Source: Janthinobacterium agaricidamnosum
Lineage (GTDB): Bacteria; Pseudomonadota; Gammaproteobacteria; Burkholderiales; Burkholderiaceae_D
Direction of reading: 5' to 3'
DNA: 64,000 bases
Assembly: GCF_003667705.1 (NCBI RefSeq)
Contig: NZ_CP033019.1
Location: 4,030,001 to 4,094,000, forward strand
Shown here: piece by piece, positions 1 to 11,105 of the stretch
How the letters are laid out: each line of letters starts with the position of its first letter
Position numbering within the stretch: position 1 is the first letter of the stretch
The notes under the pieces: model-generated
What the model was told of the DNA's origin: nothing
The model's database searches: none
The model's input: the letters and a program-made list of their open reading frames with translations, nothing else
Position numbers and translations under genes: made by a program

Positions 1-1364
1 TGGAAGACGAGGAAATACATGCGGAACGAGTAGAAGGCGGTGACGAACACGCCAGCCAGCACGGCGAACTGGGCAAAGCCAGCGCCCCAGATGTGCGTCG
101 CTTCGACGGCTTCGATGATGCTGTCTTTCGAGTAGAAACCGGAGAACAGCGGCGTGCCGATCAGGGCCAGCGAACCGACCAGGGAAGTGATCCAGGTGAT
201 CGGCATGTACTTGCGCAGGCCGCCCATGTTGCGGATGTCCTGGTCATGGTGCATGCCGATGATGACGGAACCGGCGCCCAGGAACAGCAGTGCCTTGAAG
301 AATGCGTGCGTCATCAGATGGAACACGGCCACGGAGTACGCGGACGAACCGAGCGCCACGGTCATGTAGCCGAGCTGCGACAGGGTCGAGTAAGCGACGA
401 CGCGCTTGATGTCGTTCTGGATGATGCCCAAAAAGCCCATGAACAGCGCCGTGATGGAGCCGATCACGAGGATGAAGGACAGTGCCGTGTCGGACAGTTC
501 GAACAGCGGCGACATGCGCGAGACCATGAAGATACCGGCCGTCACCATCGTTGCGGCGTGGATCAGTGCCGAAATCGGGGTAGGACCTTCCATCGAGTCA
601 GGCAGCCACACGTGCAGCGGGAACTGCGCCGACTTGCCCATCGCGCCGATGAACAGGCAGATGCAGGCAACGGTCAGCAAGGCCCAGTCGGTGCCCGGCA
701 TCGTCAGCAGCGCCAGTTCGTCTTTCTTGGCGAACACTTCCTGGTAGTTCATGGTGCCGGCGAATGCCAGCAGCAGGCCGATGCCCAGGATGAAGCCGAA
801 GTCGCCCACGCGGTTGACGAGGAAAGCCTTCATGTTGGCCACGATGGCCGTCGGACGCTGGTACCAGAAACCGATCAAGAGGTAGGAGACCAGGCCCACG
901 GCTTCCCAACCGAAGAACAGTTGCAGGAAGTTGTTGGCCATGACCAGCATCAGCATCGAGAACGTGAACAGCGAGATGTAGGCGAAGAAGCGGTTGTAGC
1001 CTTCGTCGTCCTTCATGTAGCCGATCGTGTAGATATGCACCATCAGGGAGACGAAGGTGACCACGCACATCATCATCGCCGACAGCGAATCGATCTGGAA
1101 GCCCACTTCCATCTTCAGGGTGCCGATCGTCATCCAGTTATAGATCGTGCCATTGAATGTCGCGCCATCCATCACTGCCAGCAGTGTCTGCACGGACAGG
1201 ATGAACGCAATCAGTACGCCCAGGATCGTCGCGGTATGCGACGTCTTGCGTCCGACCAAATTACCCAGGAACTGGGTGCCAAGCAAGCCTGCAATCGCGG
1301 CACCGGCCAGCGGCGCCAGCGGTACGGCAAGAAGGAGGTTAGGGTTGAGGAGTTGCCCCGCCAT
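1..1364 (-). CDS. nuoL: NADH-quinone oxidoreductase subunit L, 5' part only
   Basis: Membrane-arm, antiporter-like subunit of respiratory complex I, thought to take part in proton translocation. About 454 codons from the start are present; the 3' end lies beyond the left edge. The ATG at 1364 gives MAGQLLNPN, followed by successive hydrophobic helices. The family segment SALIHAATMVTAG and the stretch YSTLSQLGYM are both readable. It follows nuoK after a 46-base gap and is the last nuo gene visible, with nuoM and nuoN expected further left. The partial state is due only to the window edge; I saw no frameshift. Confidence 0.95.
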   Translation of the reverse strand, partial: MAGQLLNPNLLLAVPLAPLAGAAIAGLLGTQFLGNLVGRKTSHTATILGVLIAFILSVQTLLAVMDGATFNGTIYNWMTIGTLKMEVGFQIDSLSAMMMCVVTFVSLMVHIYTIGYMKDDEGYNRFFAYISLFTFSMLMLVMANNFLQLFFGWEAVGLVSYLLIGFWYQRPTAIVANMKAFLVNRVGDFGFILGIGLLLAFAGTMNYQEVFAKKDELALLTMPGTDWALLTVACICLFIGAMGKSAQFPLHVWLPDSMEGPTPISALIHAATMVTAGIFMVSRMSPLFELSDTALSFILVIGSITALFMGFLGIIQNDIKRVVAYSTLSQLGYMTVALGSSAYSVAVFHLMTHAFFKALLFLGAGSVIIGMHHDQDIRNMGGLRKYMPITWITSLVGSLALIGTPLFSGFYSKDSIIEAVEATHIWGAGFAQFAVLAGVFVTAFYSFRMYFLVF

Positions 1365-1410
1365 GATGAACCTTAATCGTTATTATTCGAGAGATCGAGT
1401 CTGAAAAACA

Positions 1411-1719
1411 TCAGCCTTTGAGGCTGTCCAGGTCTTCGACGTTGATGGTATCCAGATTACGGAACATCACCACCAGAATAGCCAGACCGATAGCCGACTC
1501 AGCGGCGGCAACCGTCAGGATGAAGAAAACGAAGATCTGACCGGCCGCGTCGCCCATGAAATGGGAAAACGCGATGAAATTCATATTCACCGCCAGCAGC
1601 ATCAATTCGATTGCCATCAGCAATACGATGATGTTCTTGCGGTTCAGGAAAATACCGACGATCGAGATTGCGAACAGGATCGCGCCCAGGACCAGAAAAT
1701 GTGTGAGCGATAATGTCAT
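1411..1719 (-). CDS. nuoK: NADH-quinone oxidoreductase subunit K
   Basis: Small membrane subunit of complex I, homologous to MrpC, lying between NuoJ and the antiporter-like subunits. The 102-residue length is normal for the family. Three hydrophobic helices are visible, roughly residues 5-24, 29-50 and 60-85. The helix 2 glutamate within [13 protein letters not shown] and a second glutamate in helix 3 ([11 protein letters not shown]) are retained; these are the conserved membrane carboxylates of the family. Its ATG overlaps the nuoJ stop in an ATGA arrangement, which suggests translational coupling. Confidence 0.97.
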   Translation of the reverse strand: MTLSLTHFLVLGAILFAISIVGIFLNRKNIIVLLMAIELMLLAVNMNFIAFSHFMGDAAGQIFVFFILTVAAAESAIGLAILVVMFRNLDTINVEDLDSLKG

Positions 1720-2348
1720 GGTGCCTCCTTAACTTCCGGCTCAGCCGCAGGACGCTCGACGACCGCGTCCATCTTGATGATCTTCAGGCGGTCGTTGCGC
1801 TTGACGCGTACCGCATCGCCTGGAGCAAAATGCTTGGTGTCCTTGCGTTTGCGCAGGGTCAGTGCGACCGCGGCAACGATGGCCACCAGCAGCACGACGG
1901 CGGCGATCTCGAAGGCGAACACGTATTTCGTGTAGATCAGCAGGCCCAGTTCCTTGGTGCCGCCCAGGTTGACGTTCACCGGTGCGACGCTAGGCGCAAA
2001 GTTGCGGAAACCGTGCCACAGGACGGCGGCCATTTCCAGCACGATGATCACGCCCACCGTCACCGACAGTGGCAAGTAGCCCCAGAAGCCTTCGCGCATG
2101 CGGTCGATATTGATATCGAGCATCATGACCACGAACAGGAACAGCACCATCACGGCGCCGACATACACCAACACCAGCACGATGGCCAGGAATTCAGCTT
2201 GCAGCAGCATCCAGATGCCCGCTGCCGAGAAGAAGGACAGTACCAGGAACAGTACTGCGTGGACCGGATTACGGGCCGTGATGACGCGCGTCGCTGCCAG
2301 AATCAAGATCAGCGCGAAGGCGTAAAACAAAATTGTTTTAAAGTCCAT
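1716..2348 (-). CDS. nuoJ: NADH-quinone oxidoreductase subunit J
   Basis: Membrane subunit of complex I, 210 residues from the ATG at 2348 ([13 protein letters not shown]). The reading frame stays open upstream to 2411, but those codons encode an arginine-rich stretch unlike the family, so I take the internal ATG. Five hydrophobic helices are visible, with the conserved segment [18 protein letters not shown] in helix 3. The C-terminal tail of about 45 residues ([17 protein letters not shown] onward) is charged and probably cytoplasmic. The stop overlaps the nuoK start by four bases. Confidence 0.95.
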   Translation of the reverse strand: MDFKTILFYAFALILILAATRVITARNPVHAVLFLVLSFFSAAGIWMLLQAEFLAIVLVLVYVGAVMVLFLFVVMMLDINIDRMREGFWGYLPLSVTVGVIIVLEMAAVLWHGFRNFAPSVAPVNVNLGGTKELGLLIYTKYVFAFEIAAVVLLVAIVAAVALTLRKRKDTKHFAPGDAVRVKRNDRLKIIKMDAVVERPAAEPEVKEAP

Positions 2349-2414
2349 AAAAAACCCAATAGACGTACAGATGAACGAGGGGCGCGCCGCAGCTTTGGGG
2401 CTGCGGCGCATCCA

Positions 2415-2903
2415 TCAGCGATAAGGTGCGTCGGCGGCGCGCGCAGCGGCAATGTCATTTTCATAACGATCACCTACGGCCAGCAACATCTCTTTCGTGT
2501 AATACAAATCCCCGCGTTTCTCGCCGTGGTATTCCAGGATTTGCGTCTCGACGATCGAATCGACCGGGCAGGACTCTTCGCAGAAACCGCAGAAGATGCA
2601 CTTGGTCAAGTCGATATCGTAACGCGTGGTACGGCGCGAACCGTCGTCACGCTGTTCCGATTCGATCGTGATGGCCATCGCCGGGCAAACCGCTTCGCAC
2701 AGTTTGCAGGCGATGCAACGTTCCTCGCCGTTCGGGTAGCGGCGCAGCGCGTGCAAACCACGGAAACGCGGCGAGATCGGTGTCTTCTCTTCCGGGAATT
2801 GCACCGTGATCTTGCGCGAAAACATGTACTTGCCTGTCAGCGCCATGCCCTTGATCAGCTCGCCTAACAAGAGGCTGCTGAAGAAATCTTTTACCTTATC
2901 CAT
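2415..2903 (-). CDS. nuoI: NADH-quinone oxidoreductase subunit I (two 4Fe-4S clusters)
   Basis: Peripheral-arm ferredoxin-like subunit that passes electrons from NuoG toward NuoB. The start at 2903 ([12 protein letters not shown]) gives 162 residues, the usual betaproteobacterial length; the frame is open further upstream only through a TTG. Two cysteine motifs are complete: [12 protein letters not shown] near residue 63 and [12 protein letters not shown] near residue 103, each a 4Fe-4S ligand set. It sits 14 bases after nuoH, in canonical nuo order. Confidence 0.97.
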   Translation of the reverse strand: MDKVKDFFSSLLLGELIKGMALTGKYMFSRKITVQFPEEKTPISPRFRGLHALRRYPNGEERCIACKLCEAVCPAMAITIESEQRDDGSRRTTRYDIDLTKCIFCGFCEESCPVDSIVETQILEYHGEKRGDLYYTKEMLLAVGDRYENDIAAARAADAPYR

Positions 2904-2917
2904 TCGTATGCACTCTC

Positions 2918-4000
2918 TTACTTCCAAATATTCCAGGATGTCTGCATCCAGGCAGCGACGAAGACCAGGTAGACCAGCGTCAACGGGATAAACACTTTCC
3001 AGCCGAGGCGCATGATCTGGTCATAACGGTAGCGTGGGAACGTACCGCGTACCCAGATGAACACCGACACGATGAAGAAGGTCTTGGCGAACAGCCAGAA
3101 GAAGCCGCCGAAACCACCCCAGAACTCAAGGAAAGCAAATGGTGCAGACCAGCCACCGAGGAACATGATCGAAGCCAGGGCGCCGATCAGGATCATGTTG
3201 GCGTATTCGGCCAGCATGAACATGGCGTAGGCCATGCCCGAGTACTCGACCATGTGGCCGGCCACGATTTCCGACTCGCCTTCGACGACGTCGAACGGGT
3301 GACGGTTGGCTTCAGCCAGGCCAGACACCAGGTAGATGACGAACATCGGCAGCAGCGGCAGCCAGTTCCACGACATGAAATTGACGCCCTTGTCGGCGAA
3401 GAAGCCTATCTGCTGGCCGCCGACGATGTCGATGAAGTTCAGGCTGCCCGAGACCATCAGCACGATGACCATCACGAAGCCCATCGGGATTTCATACGAA
3501 ATCATCTGTGCCGAAGCGCGCATGGCGCCCATGAACGAGTACTTCGAGTTCGAAGCCCAGCCGGCGATGATGATGCCGTAGACTTCCATCGAGGTAATCG
3601 CCAGCAGCATCAGCAAGCCGGCGTTGACGTTGGCCAGCACGGCTTGCGGGCCGAAGGGCACGACCGACCAGGCGGCCAGGGCCGGCATGATGGTCATGAT
3701 CGGGCCGATCACGAACAGGCCTTTGGCGGCCTTGGACGGGATGATGATCTCTTTGAACAAGAGTTTCAGCGCATCGGCGATCGGCTGCAGCAAGCCCAAG
3801 GGGCCGACGCGGTTCGGGCCGACGCGGATCTGGATCCAGCCGATCAGCTTGCGTTCCCACAAGGTCAGGTAGGCAACCAGGCCCATCAGCGGCAACAGCA
3901 CGCACAGGATCTTGATCAGGGTCCAGAAGAACGGCCACGAGCCGCCCAGCAGATCCTGGCCGCTGCTGTTGATGACGTTTACAAATTCAGGCAGAGCCAT
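2918..4000 (-). CDS. nuoH: NADH-quinone oxidoreductase subunit H
   Basis: Membrane subunit that joins the peripheral and membrane arms and forms part of the quinone channel. It has 360 residues and about eight hydrophobic helices. Family signatures include the loop after helix 1 ([20 protein letters not shown]) and the acidic segment [14 protein letters not shown], part of the E-channel. The start codon shares one base with the nuoG stop (TGATG), so translation is probably coupled. Confidence 0.97.
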   Translation of the reverse strand: MALPEFVNVINSSGQDLLGGSWPFFWTLIKILCVLLPLMGLVAYLTLWERKLIGWIQIRVGPNRVGPLGLLQPIADALKLLFKEIIIPSKAAKGLFVIGPIMTIMPALAAWSVVPFGPQAVLANVNAGLLMLLAITSMEVYGIIIAGWASNSKYSFMGAMRASAQMISYEIPMGFVMVIVLMVSGSLNFIDIVGGQQIGFFADKGVNFMSWNWLPLLPMFVIYLVSGLAEANRHPFDVVEGESEIVAGHMVEYSGMAYAMFMLAEYANMILIGALASIMFLGGWSAPFAFLEFWGGFGGFFWLFAKTFFIVSVFIWVRGTFPRYRYDQIMRLGWKVFIPLTLVYLVFVAAWMQTSWNIWK

Positions 4001-6333
4001 CAGATTTTCCCCTCTGCTGTTTCAACTGTGATGTCACCGAACATGCCGCCCAGGCTGGCCGTCGAGGCATGCGCCGCCGACACTTTGACCACATTGGCTG
4101 GCAGGCCGGCATGAAGTGCCGCCACCAGGATGGCGCTGCCGGAGCCTTGCGCCACTTTGACCTTGTCGCCCGCCTTGATGCCCAGCTTCTCGGCCAATGC
4201 CGGCGACAGATGGGCTTGCGGCGCGGCGCCGTCGACCGTGCGCAGCAGCGGTTCGGAACGGCGGACCAGCGCGTCGGCGAAGTAGATCGGCACGTCGGCG
4301 ATGCGTTGCAGCGCTGGCGAAGCCGGTGCGTAGCTTGCCGCTTCCGGTGCGTTCTTGGCGATATTGTTCAGCTGTGCCGACAGATCGGTCACGCCGGCGC
4401 CGAACGCTTCGTCGCGGATCGCTTCGGAGGTGTCATAGTCGAAACCGGCCAGGCCCAGGATGTTGCCCAGGACGCGCAGCACTTTCCAGGCTGGACGGGT
4501 TTCCGCCAGCGGCTTGACGGTGCCGTTGAAGCTTTGCGCGCGGCCTTCGCAGTTGACGAAGGTGCCCGAGGTTTCAGCGAACGGGGAAATCGGCAGCAGC
4601 ACGTCGGCGTAATCCATGCCGTGCTTGAAGGCAGACATCGCCACGACCATGTCGGCGCCATCGAGGGCGGCGCGGGCCGCTTGCGGATTGGCGGCATCGA
4701 GTTCCGGCTCGGCGTGCAGCAGCACGTAGGCTTTTTTCGGAGCAGCAAAGGCGGCTTGCACGTTGGCGCGCGGCTTGGCGACCAGGTGCGCGCCTACCGT
4801 GTTGGCCGCTTCCGTCAGGTAACCGAGCTTGGCGCCCGTCTGTTCGGCGATCCATTGCGCGGCAGCATGCAGTTGCGACGCTTGGGGGTGTTGCGTTGCC
4901 GCGTTACCCAGCAGCACGGCACCGTGGTCGCCGGCCATCAGGCTGGCGGCGATGGCGACGGCCACGTCCGAAGCAACAACTGCTTCAAAACCGGCTGGCG
5001 CGGTGATTTCTTTCGCTTTAGCAACAGCGACGACCACTTCCGACAAGGCCGCCAGCCAATCGCTTGGCGCGACGATCATCTTGTTGGCGATGGTGATCAG
5101 TTGATCATCGTCGGAGGCGTGCAGGATCGACAGCTTGGCGCCGCCCTTGACGGACGCGCGCAAACGCGTGGCCAGCAATGGGTGATCCTTGCGCAGGAAC
5201 GAGCCGATGACGAAGGCGCGCTTGATCTGGCCAAATTCGTTGATCGGCATGCCCAGCCAAGGTTTCACGCCGGCGTCGAGCGCGAAGTCGGTCTGGCGCA
5301 GGCGGAAGTCGACGTGCTCGGAACCGAGGCCGTGGACGACTTTTTGCAGCAGGACCAGCTCTTCGACGGTCGAATGCGGGGTGGCCAGCGCGGCGATGGC
5401 GTCAGCGCCATGCTCGTGCTTGATATTTTTCAAACCGTGCGCCACGTATTCCAGCGCGGTCTGCCAATCGACTTCTTTCCACTCGTTGCCTTGTTTCAGC
5501 ATCGGGGACGTCAGGCGTTCGGCGCTGTCCAGCGCTTCGTACGAGAAACGGTCCTTGTCCGAGATCCAGCACTCGTTGACGGCTTCGTTTTCCAGCGGCA
5601 GTACGCGCTTGACCTTGCCAGCTTTCACTTGCACGATCAGGTTCGAGCCGAGGCCGTCATGCGGGCTGACCGATTTGCGGCGCGACAGTTCCCACGTACG
5701 GGCGCTGTAGCGGAACGGCTTCGAGGTCAGTGCGCCGACCGGGCACAGGTCGATCATATTGCCCGACAGTTCGGAGTCGACCGTCTGGCCGACAAACGAC
5801 ACGATTTCCGAGTGCTCGCCGCGGCCGATCATGCCCAGCTCCATCACGCCGGCCACTTCCTGGCCAAAGCGTACGCAGCGGGTGCACTGGATGCAGCGCG
5901 ACATCTCTTGCATGGAAACCAGCGGACCGGCTTCCTTCGGCGTGACGACGCGCTTGTCTTCCTTGTAGCGCGATTCGCTCTTGCCGTAACCGACGGCCAA
6001 GTCTTGCAACTGGCATTCGCCGCCCTGATCGCAGATAGGGCAATCGAGCGGGTGGTTAATCAGCAAGAATTCCATGACCGACTTTTGCGCCTGCACAGCT
6101 TTATCGCTGGCGGAGCGCACGATCATGCCGGCACTGACCGGGGTCGCACAAGCGGGCAAAGGCTTCGGCGCCTTTTCCACTTCGACCAGGCACATGCGGC
6201 AGTTCGCTGCGATCGACAATTTCTTGTGATAGCAGAAGTGCGGAATGTAGGTTCCCAATTTGTTGGCGGCGTCCATCACCATGCTACCAGCAGGGACTTC
6301 AACTTTTTTGCCGTCTATTTCGATTTCAACCAT
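4000..6333 (-). CDS. nuoG: NADH-quinone oxidoreductase subunit G
   Basis: Large iron-sulfur subunit of the complex I peripheral arm, 777 residues. The N-terminal 2Fe-2S ferredoxin domain carries cysteines in [16 protein letters not shown] and PACATPV. Next come the His/Cys 4Fe-4S motif ([18 protein letters not shown]) and two further cysteine groups ([11 protein letters not shown] and CPVGALTS). The rest is a molybdopterin-oxidoreductase-like domain that in complex I binds no molybdenum. It begins 22 bases after nuoF, and its stop overlaps the nuoH start. Confidence 0.97.
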   Translation of the reverse strand: MVEIEIDGKKVEVPAGSMVMDAANKLGTYIPHFCYHKKLSIAANCRMCLVEVEKAPKPLPACATPVSAGMIVRSASDKAVQAQKSVMEFLLINHPLDCPICDQGGECQLQDLAVGYGKSESRYKEDKRVVTPKEAGPLVSMQEMSRCIQCTRCVRFGQEVAGVMELGMIGRGEHSEIVSFVGQTVDSELSGNMIDLCPVGALTSKPFRYSARTWELSRRKSVSPHDGLGSNLIVQVKAGKVKRVLPLENEAVNECWISDKDRFSYEALDSAERLTSPMLKQGNEWKEVDWQTALEYVAHGLKNIKHEHGADAIAALATPHSTVEELVLLQKVVHGLGSEHVDFRLRQTDFALDAGVKPWLGMPINEFGQIKRAFVIGSFLRKDHPLLATRLRASVKGGAKLSILHASDDDQLITIANKMIVAPSDWLAALSEVVVAVAKAKEITAPAGFEAVVASDVAVAIAASLMAGDHGAVLLGNAATQHPQASQLHAAAQWIAEQTGAKLGYLTEAANTVGAHLVAKPRANVQAAFAAPKKAYVLLHAEPELDAANPQAARAALDGADMVVAMSAFKHGMDYADVLLPISPFAETSGTFVNCEGRAQSFNGTVKPLAETRPAWKVLRVLGNILGLAGFDYDTSEAIRDEAFGAGVTDLSAQLNNIAKNAPEAASYAPASPALQRIADVPIYFADALVRRSEPLLRTVDGAAPQAHLSPALAEKLGIKAGDKVKVAQGSGSAILVAALHAGLPANVVKVSAAHASTASLGGMFGDITVETAEGKI

Positions 6334-6355
6334 GGTGATCGTTACCTGACGCAGC

Positions 6356-7651
6356 TTAGATATATGCGGGCACTAAGCAATGCTTGTGCTCGATATGATA
6401 TTCAAATTCTTCACGGAAATTCTTAATGAAGGCCCGTACCGGCATGGCAGCCGCATCGCCCAGCGCGCAAATGGTGCGGCCCTGGATGTTGTCGGCGATC
6501 GAGTTGAGCATGTCCAGGTCGTCTGGACGACCCTGCCCCTGCTCGATGCGGTGCACCATGCGGTACATCCAGCCTGTGCCTTCACGGCAAGGCGTACACT
6601 GGCCGCACGATTCTTCAAAGTAGAAGTAGGACAGGCGTTCCAGCGCCTTCACCATGCAGCGTGTTTCGTCCATCACGATGACGGCGCCCGAACCCAACAT
6701 CGAACCGGCTTTCGCGATCGAGTCATAGTCCAGGTCGGTCTGCATCATGATGTCGCCGCGGATCACCGGCGCGGACGAGCCGCCAGGAATCACGGCCTTG
6801 ATCTTTTTGCCACCGCGCATGCCGCCTGCCAGTTCCAGCAGGGTCGCAAACGGGGTGCCGAGCGGTACTTCGTAGTTGCCCGGTTTTTCCACGTCGCCCG
6901 AGATCGAGAAGATCTTCGAACCGCCATTGTTCGGCTTGCCCATGGCCAGGTATTTCTCTGGACCGATGTTCAGCACGAAAGGCACGGCCGCGAAGGTTTC
7001 CGTGTTGTTGATCGTCGTCGGCTTGCCGTACAGGCCGAACGAGGCGGGGAAAGGCGGCTTGAAGCGCGGCTGGCCTTTCTTGCCTTCCAGCGATTCGAGC
7101 AGGGCCGTTTCTTCGCCGCAGATGTAGGCGCCATAACCATGGTGCGCATGCAACTGGAACGAGAACTCGCTGCCCATGATCTTGTCACCGAGGAAACCGG
7201 CGGCGCGCGCCTCTTCCAGCGCTTCCTCGAAACGCAGGTATTCCTGGAAGATTTCACCGTGGATATAGTTGTAGCCAACGGTGATGCCCATCGCATAAGC
7301 GCCAATGGCCATGCCTTCGATCAGCGCATGGGGATTGTAACGAATGATGTCGCGGTCCTTGAAAGTGCCCGGTTCGCCTTCATCTGTATTGCAGACGAGG
7401 TATTTCTGGCCCGGGAACTGGCGCGGCATGAAGCTCCACTTCAAGCCGGTAGGGAAACCCGCGCCGCCACGGCCGCGCAAGGACGAGGCCTTGAGGTCGG
7501 CGATGATCTGTTCCGGCGTGATTTTCTCTTCCAGGATACGCCGCAGGGCCGAATAGCCGCCGCGGTTCACATAATCTTGCAAATGCCAGTTCTTGCCATC
7601 CAGATCCTTCAGGATCAATGGATCGATATGGCGGTTGTGGAGTGACGTCAT
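6356..7651 (-). CDS. nuoF: NADH-quinone oxidoreductase subunit F (FMN/NADH binding)
   Basis: Subunit where NADH is oxidised: it binds NADH, FMN and cluster N3. The ATG at 7651 gives 431 residues ([12 protein letters not shown]). That ATG overlaps the nuoE stop (ATGA), which favours it over the longer frame reaching 7705. The glycine-rich nucleotide motif [13 protein letters not shown] lies near residue 62, the FMN region near [15 protein letters not shown], and the 4Fe-4S cysteines in [15 protein letters not shown] with a later cysteine in GRTICALGD. Confidence 0.97.
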   Translation of the reverse strand: MTSLHNRHIDPLILKDLDGKNWHLQDYVNRGGYSALRRILEEKITPEQIIADLKASSLRGRGGAGFPTGLKWSFMPRQFPGQKYLVCNTDEGEPGTFKDRDIIRYNPHALIEGMAIGAYAMGITVGYNYIHGEIFQEYLRFEEALEEARAAGFLGDKIMGSEFSFQLHAHHGYGAYICGEETALLESLEGKKGQPRFKPPFPASFGLYGKPTTINNTETFAAVPFVLNIGPEKYLAMGKPNNGGSKIFSISGDVEKPGNYEVPLGTPFATLLELAGGMRGGKKIKAVIPGGSSAPVIRGDIMMQTDLDYDSIAKAGSMLGSGAVIVMDETRCMVKALERLSYFYFEESCGQCTPCREGTGWMYRMVHRIEQGQGRPDDLDMLNSIADNIQGRTICALGDAAAMPVRAFIKNFREEFEYHIEHKHCLVPAYI

Positions 7652-8127
7652 TTCTTGAGTTCCTCCAGCATGGCGTCGATTTTCTCGTTCGACATCCAGC
7701 TGCACATGGTTTTATTACTGACCAGCAAGACCGGCGCATCGCCGCAAGCACCCATGCACTCGCCCTCAACCAGGGTGAACTGGCCGTCTGCGGTGGTTTC
7801 GCGGAAATCGATACCGAGTTTCTGCTTCAGGTACTCTGCAGCGCGCACGCCGCCCGACAGGGCGCATGGCAGGTTGGTGCACACGGTGATCTTGTGCTTG
7901 CCCACGGGCTTGACGTTGTACATATTGTAGAACGTGGCCACTTCCTGCACGGCAATCGCCGGCATGCCGATGTAGTCGGCCAGTTCCTTCATGGTTTCCG
8001 GCGCCAGCCAGCCCAGTTCATCCTGGGCATGGGCCAGCGCGGCCATGACGGCCGACTGACGCTGGTCGGCCGGGTACTTGGCCAGCTCGCGGTCAATTTT
8101 CTTATAGCATTGCTCTGATAACAACAT
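7648..8127 (-). CDS. nuoE: NADH-quinone oxidoreductase subunit E
   Basis: Thioredoxin-like 2Fe-2S subunit of the NADH-oxidising module, 159 residues. The four cluster ligands are visible as the pair in [10 protein letters not shown] and the pair in [11 protein letters not shown]. It lies 12 bases after the nuoD stop and overlaps nuoF by four bases. The start [10 protein letters not shown] is the only in-frame ATG before the conserved N-terminal helix, and the length is normal for the family. Confidence 0.96.
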   Translation of the reverse strand: MLLSEQCYKKIDRELAKYPADQRQSAVMAALAHAQDELGWLAPETMKELADYIGMPAIAVQEVATFYNMYNVKPVGKHKITVCTNLPCALSGGVRAAEYLKQKLGIDFRETTADGQFTLVEGECMGACGDAPVLLVSNKTMCSWMSNEKIDAMLEELKK

Positions 8128-8139
8128 ACTTTTTGCCTC

Positions 8140-9393
8140 TTAGCGGTCAATACTGCCGAACACGATATCTTGCGTCCCGATGATGGTCACGGCGTCGGCA
8201 AGCATGTGCCCACGCGCCATCTCGTCGAGCGACTGCAAGTGGGCGTAGTCTGGCGCGCGCAGTTTCATGCGGTACGGCTTGTTGGCGCCATCGGACACCA
8301 GGTACACGCCGAACTCGCCCTTCGGATGTTCCACGGCGCTGTAGGCCTCGCCCGGCGGCACGTGGAAACCTTCCGTGAACAGCTTGAAGTGGTGAATCAG
8401 CGATTCCATGTTGGTCTTCATGTCGACGCGGCCCGGAGGCGCCACCTTGCGGTTGCTGGTCATGACAGGACCTTCATTGTTGCGCAGCCACTCCACGCAT
8501 TGCTTGATGATGCGGTTCGACTGGCGCAGCTCTTCCACGCGGACCAGGTAGCGGTCGTAGCAATCGCCGTTGGTGCCGATAGGAATGTCGAAATCCATCA
8601 GGTCGTACACTTCGTACGGCTGTTTCTTGCGCAAATCCCACTGCACGCCCGAGCCGCGCAACATGGCGCCCGTAAAGCCCATGGCCAGCGCATCTTCCGG
8701 CGAGACCACGCCGATGCCGACGGTACGCTGTTTCCAGATACGGTTGTCGGTCAGCAGGGTTTCGTACTCGTCCACCGAGTTCGGGAAGCGGCGCGCGAAG
8801 TCTTCGATGAAGTCCAGCAGCGAACCCTGGCGGTTTTCGTTGAGCTTGCCGATGGCCTTGGCGTTGCGGATGATCGACGCCTTGTGCTGCGGCATCGCGT
8901 CCGGCAGGTCGCGGTACACGCCGCCCGGGCGGTAGTAGGCCGCGTGCATGCGCGCGCCCGAGACTGCCTCGTAGGCGTCGAACAAGTCTTCGCGGTCGCG
9001 GAAGCAATACAGGAACGGGCCCATGGCGCCAACGTCCAGCGCGTGGGTGCCGAGCCACATCAGGTGATTCAGGATGCGCGTCATCTCGTCGAACATGACG
9101 CGGATGTATTGCGCGCGCAGCGGCACTTCCAGACCCAGCATCTTTTCGATGGCCATCACGTACGCATGTTCATTGCACATCATCGACACATAGTCGAGAC
9201 GGTCCATGTACGGCACGGATTGCAGATAGGTCTTCTGTTCGGCCAGCTTTTCGGTGGCGCGGTGCAGCAGGCCGATATGCGGGTCGGCGCGCTGGATGAC
9301 TTCGCCATCCATCTCCAGCACCAGGCGCAGCACACCGTGCGCGGCCGGATGCTGCGGCCCAAAGTTCAGGGTGTAGTTCTTAATCTCAGCCAT
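8140..9393 (-). CDS. nuoD: NADH-quinone oxidoreductase subunit D
   Basis: 49-kDa-type subunit of complex I, which with NuoB forms the quinone site; related to the large subunit of NiFe hydrogenases without the metal ligands. The start at 9393 ([20 protein letters not shown]) gives 417 residues. The frame is open upstream to 9810, but that part is an arginine-rich shadow of nuoC in another frame. The motif [12 protein letters not shown] and the segment [12 protein letters not shown] are typical. Its ATG shares one base with the nuoC stop (TAATG). Confidence 0.96.
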   Translation of the reverse strand: MAEIKNYTLNFGPQHPAAHGVLRLVLEMDGEVIQRADPHIGLLHRATEKLAEQKTYLQSVPYMDRLDYVSMMCNEHAYVMAIEKMLGLEVPLRAQYIRVMFDEMTRILNHLMWLGTHALDVGAMGPFLYCFRDREDLFDAYEAVSGARMHAAYYRPGGVYRDLPDAMPQHKASIIRNAKAIGKLNENRQGSLLDFIEDFARRFPNSVDEYETLLTDNRIWKQRTVGIGVVSPEDALAMGFTGAMLRGSGVQWDLRKKQPYEVYDLMDFDIPIGTNGDCYDRYLVRVEELRQSNRIIKQCVEWLRNNEGPVMTSNRKVAPPGRVDMKTNMESLIHHFKLFTEGFHVPPGEAYSAVEHPKGEFGVYLVSDGANKPYRMKLRAPDYAHLQSLDEMARGHMLADAVTIIGTQDIVFGSIDR

Positions 9394-9986
9394 TATTTCA
9401 TCCCGTAATGTTCTTCGCGGATCACGCGCGGCACGTTTTCCCGCGGCTCGATCGTCACGGGCTGGTAAATCACGCGCTTTTGTTCCGGATCGTAACGCAT
9501 CTCGACATAGCCGGAGACGGGGAAATCCTTGCGGAACGGATGGCCGATGAAACCGTAGTCGGTCAGCAGGCGGCGCAAGTCGTTGTGGCCTTCGAAGAGG
9601 ATGCCCAGCAGGTCGAACGCTTCGCGCTCGTACCAGTTGACGGCGCGCCAGATGCCGACCACGGAGGGCAGCAGCGGCATGTCGTCGTCGGGCGCGAACA
9701 CGCGCACGCGCACGCGCCAGTTGTGCTTGACCGACAGCAAGTGCGAAACGGCCGCGAAACGCAGGCCGTCCCAGCTGCCGTCGCCATAGGTCGAGTAGTC
9801 GACGCCGCACAGGTCGAGCAATTGCTCGAAATGCAGGCTCGGATCATCGCGCAAGGTCTGCATCACGGCCAGGTAGTCCTCGGCCTTGACCTGCAAGGTG
9901 ACTTCGCCCAGTGCAACCGTCGTGCTAACGCGATCGCCCAGGGCAGTGCCGAGGGCGTTTTGCAATACTTCTAAATGTGTTGTCAT
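9393..9986 (-). CDS. nuoC: NADH-quinone oxidoreductase subunit C
   Basis: 30-kDa-type subunit of the complex I peripheral arm, 197 residues. The diagnostic segment [15 protein letters not shown] is present as [19 protein letters not shown], followed by [19 protein letters not shown]. Here nuoC and nuoD are separate genes, not fused as in enterobacteria. It starts 17 bases after nuoB, and its stop overlaps the nuoD start. Confidence 0.96.
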   Translation of the reverse strand: MTTHLEVLQNALGTALGDRVSTTVALGEVTLQVKAEDYLAVMQTLRDDPSLHFEQLLDLCGVDYSTYGDGSWDGLRFAAVSHLLSVKHNWRVRVRVFAPDDDMPLLPSVVGIWRAVNWYEREAFDLLGILFEGHNDLRRLLTDYGFIGHPFRKDFPVSGYVEMRYDPEQKRVIYQPVTIEPRENVPRVIREEHYGMK

Positions 9987-10003
9987 AATCTGAAGCGGCC
10001 CGG

Positions 10004-10480
10004 TTAGCGTGCGATCGTGCTGGTACGCTTGATCTTGTTCTGCAACTGCATGATGCCGTACAGCAAGGCTTCAGCGGTCGGAGGACAGCCAGGCACATAC
10101 ACGTCGACGGGCACGATGCGGTCGCAACCGCGCACCACGGAATAGGAGTAATGGTAGTACCCGCCGCCATTGGCGCAGGAACCCATCGAGATGACCCAGC
10201 GTGGCTCTGCCATCTGGTCGTAGACCTTGCGCAGGGCCGGCGCCATCTTGTTGCACAGGGTGCCGGCAACGATCATGACGTCGGACTGACGCGGCGACGG
10301 ACGAAACACGACGCCGAAACGGTCCATATCGTAGCGGGCTGCGCCCACATGCATCATTTCGACCGCACAGCAGGCCAGACCGAACGTCATCGGGAACATA
10401 GACCCGGTGCGCGCCCAGTTGATCAGCTTGTCGGCCGAGGTGGTGATGAAACCTTCGCTTAATACGCCTTCAATAGCCAT
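10004..10480 (-). CDS. nuoB: NADH-quinone oxidoreductase subunit B
   Basis: Carries cluster N2, the last iron-sulfur cluster before quinone. The 158-residue protein has the unusual adjacent cysteine pair in [11 protein letters not shown] near residue 36. Further cysteines are in [12 protein letters not shown] and [14 protein letters not shown], completing the 4Fe-4S ligand set. The ATG follows the nuoA stop by three bases, so the two are probably translated together. Confidence 0.97.
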   Translation of the reverse strand: MAIEGVLSEGFITTSADKLINWARTGSMFPMTFGLACCAVEMMHVGAARYDMDRFGVVFRPSPRQSDVMIVAGTLCNKMAPALRKVYDQMAEPRWVISMGSCANGGGYYHYSYSVVRGCDRIVPVDVYVPGCPPTAEALLYGIMQLQNKIKRTSTIAR

Positions 10481-10483
10481 GGC

Positions 10484-10843
10484 TTATTCCCAGTCAAGGG
10501 CACCTTTCTTCCAAATGTACCAAAATCCGACCACGAATTCAGCGATGAACACCATCATCGTGACGAAACCGGCCCAGCCCAGGTCGCGCATTGCAACGCC
10601 CCATGGGAAAAAGAATGCCGTTTCCAGATCGAACAAAATAAACAGGATTGCGACCAGATAGTAGCGCACATCGAATTTCATGCGCGCGTCTTCGAATGCT
10701 TCAAAGCCACATTCGTACGGGGAGAGTTTTGCTGCGTCAGGCTTGTTAGGGCCTAACAGGCGCCCCAGGAGCTGGGGAGCGATACCGACACCGAGGCCGA
10801 TAATAATGAACAGCAGGACGGGGAAGTAATTTTCGAGGTTCAC
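10484..10843 (-). CDS. nuoA: NADH-quinone oxidoreductase subunit A (GTG start)
   Basis: First gene of the nuo operon; small membrane subunit of complex I with three helices. The family N-terminus [15 protein letters not shown] begins at a GTG at 10843, giving 119 residues. No ATG lies close by in frame, and the longer open frame (to 11062) runs through the terminator and part of the tRNA, so GTG is the credible start. The motif [20 protein letters not shown], on the quinone-side loop, is complete. Confidence 0.92.
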   Translation of the reverse strand: MNLENYFPVLLFIIIGLGVGIAPQLLGRLLGPNKPDAAKLSPYECGFEAFEDARMKFDVRYYLVAILFILFDLETAFFFPWGVAMRDLGWAGFVTMMVFIAEFVVGFWYIWKKGALDWE

Positions 10844-10898
10844 GATTGATAAGCTTATATTGAACGATCGGTTAAATGAGGACGCTGCGATCATTTGC

Positions 10899-10926
10899 AG
10901 CGTATCTAACGCACGACCCCAATCAA
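10899..10926 (-). promoter_or_regulatory. possible nuo operon promoter
   Basis: Minus strand: TTGATT (10921-10926), a 16-base spacer, then TACGCT (10899-10904), lying between the tRNA-Leu terminator and the nuoA start. The -35 is a fair match and the -10 a poor one. The position suits a promoter for nuoA onward, about 55 bases upstream of the GTG. Confidence 0.3.
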
Positions 10927-10959
10927 AGCTAAGACCAGGATCGAACGACACATCCTCGT

Positions 10960-11010
10960 AAAAAAAGCCAGCAACTTTGTACGAGCCATGGCTCGTGCGC
11001 CGTTGCTGGC
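10960..11010 (-). terminator. intrinsic terminator after tRNA-Leu
   Basis: On the minus strand a 9-bp perfect stem (GCCAGCAAC, 11002-11010, with GTTGCTGGC, 10967-10975) is followed by seven T residues (10960-10966). The loop itself contains a perfect 16-base palindrome, ACGAGCCATGGCTCGT (10981-10996), so a cruciform-like or two-tier hairpin is possible. It separates tRNA-Leu from nuoA. Confidence 0.85.
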
Positions 11011-11020
11011 TTCTGATTTC

Positions 11021-11105
11021 TGGTGCCGACGACGAGACTCGAACTCGTACAGCTTGCGCCACTACCCCCTCAAGATAGCGTGTCTACCAATTTCACCACG
11101 TCGGC
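11021..11105 (-). tRNA. tRNA-Leu, anticodon GAG
   Basis: The 85-base minus-strand sequence begins GCCGACGTGGTGAAATTGG and ends GTCGGCACCA, with CCA encoded. The acceptor stem is GCCGAC/GTCGGC. The anticodon stem CTATC/GGTAG closes the seven-base loop TTGAGGG, placing GAG as the anticodon (reads CUC/CUU). A long variable arm (about 15 bases after the anticodon stem) and the T-arm GAGTTCGAGTCTC are as expected for a class II leucine tRNA. It lies between secG and nuoA. Confidence 0.95.

Noticed and set aside
4069..6426. 785-codon plus-strand frame opposite nuoG
   Set aside because: Same antisense shadow pattern; nuoG has all its cysteine motifs.
8140..9810. longer nuoD start in the open frame
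   Set aside because: The extra N-terminus lies inside nuoC and is not family-like; the ATG at 9393 overlaps the nuoC stop.
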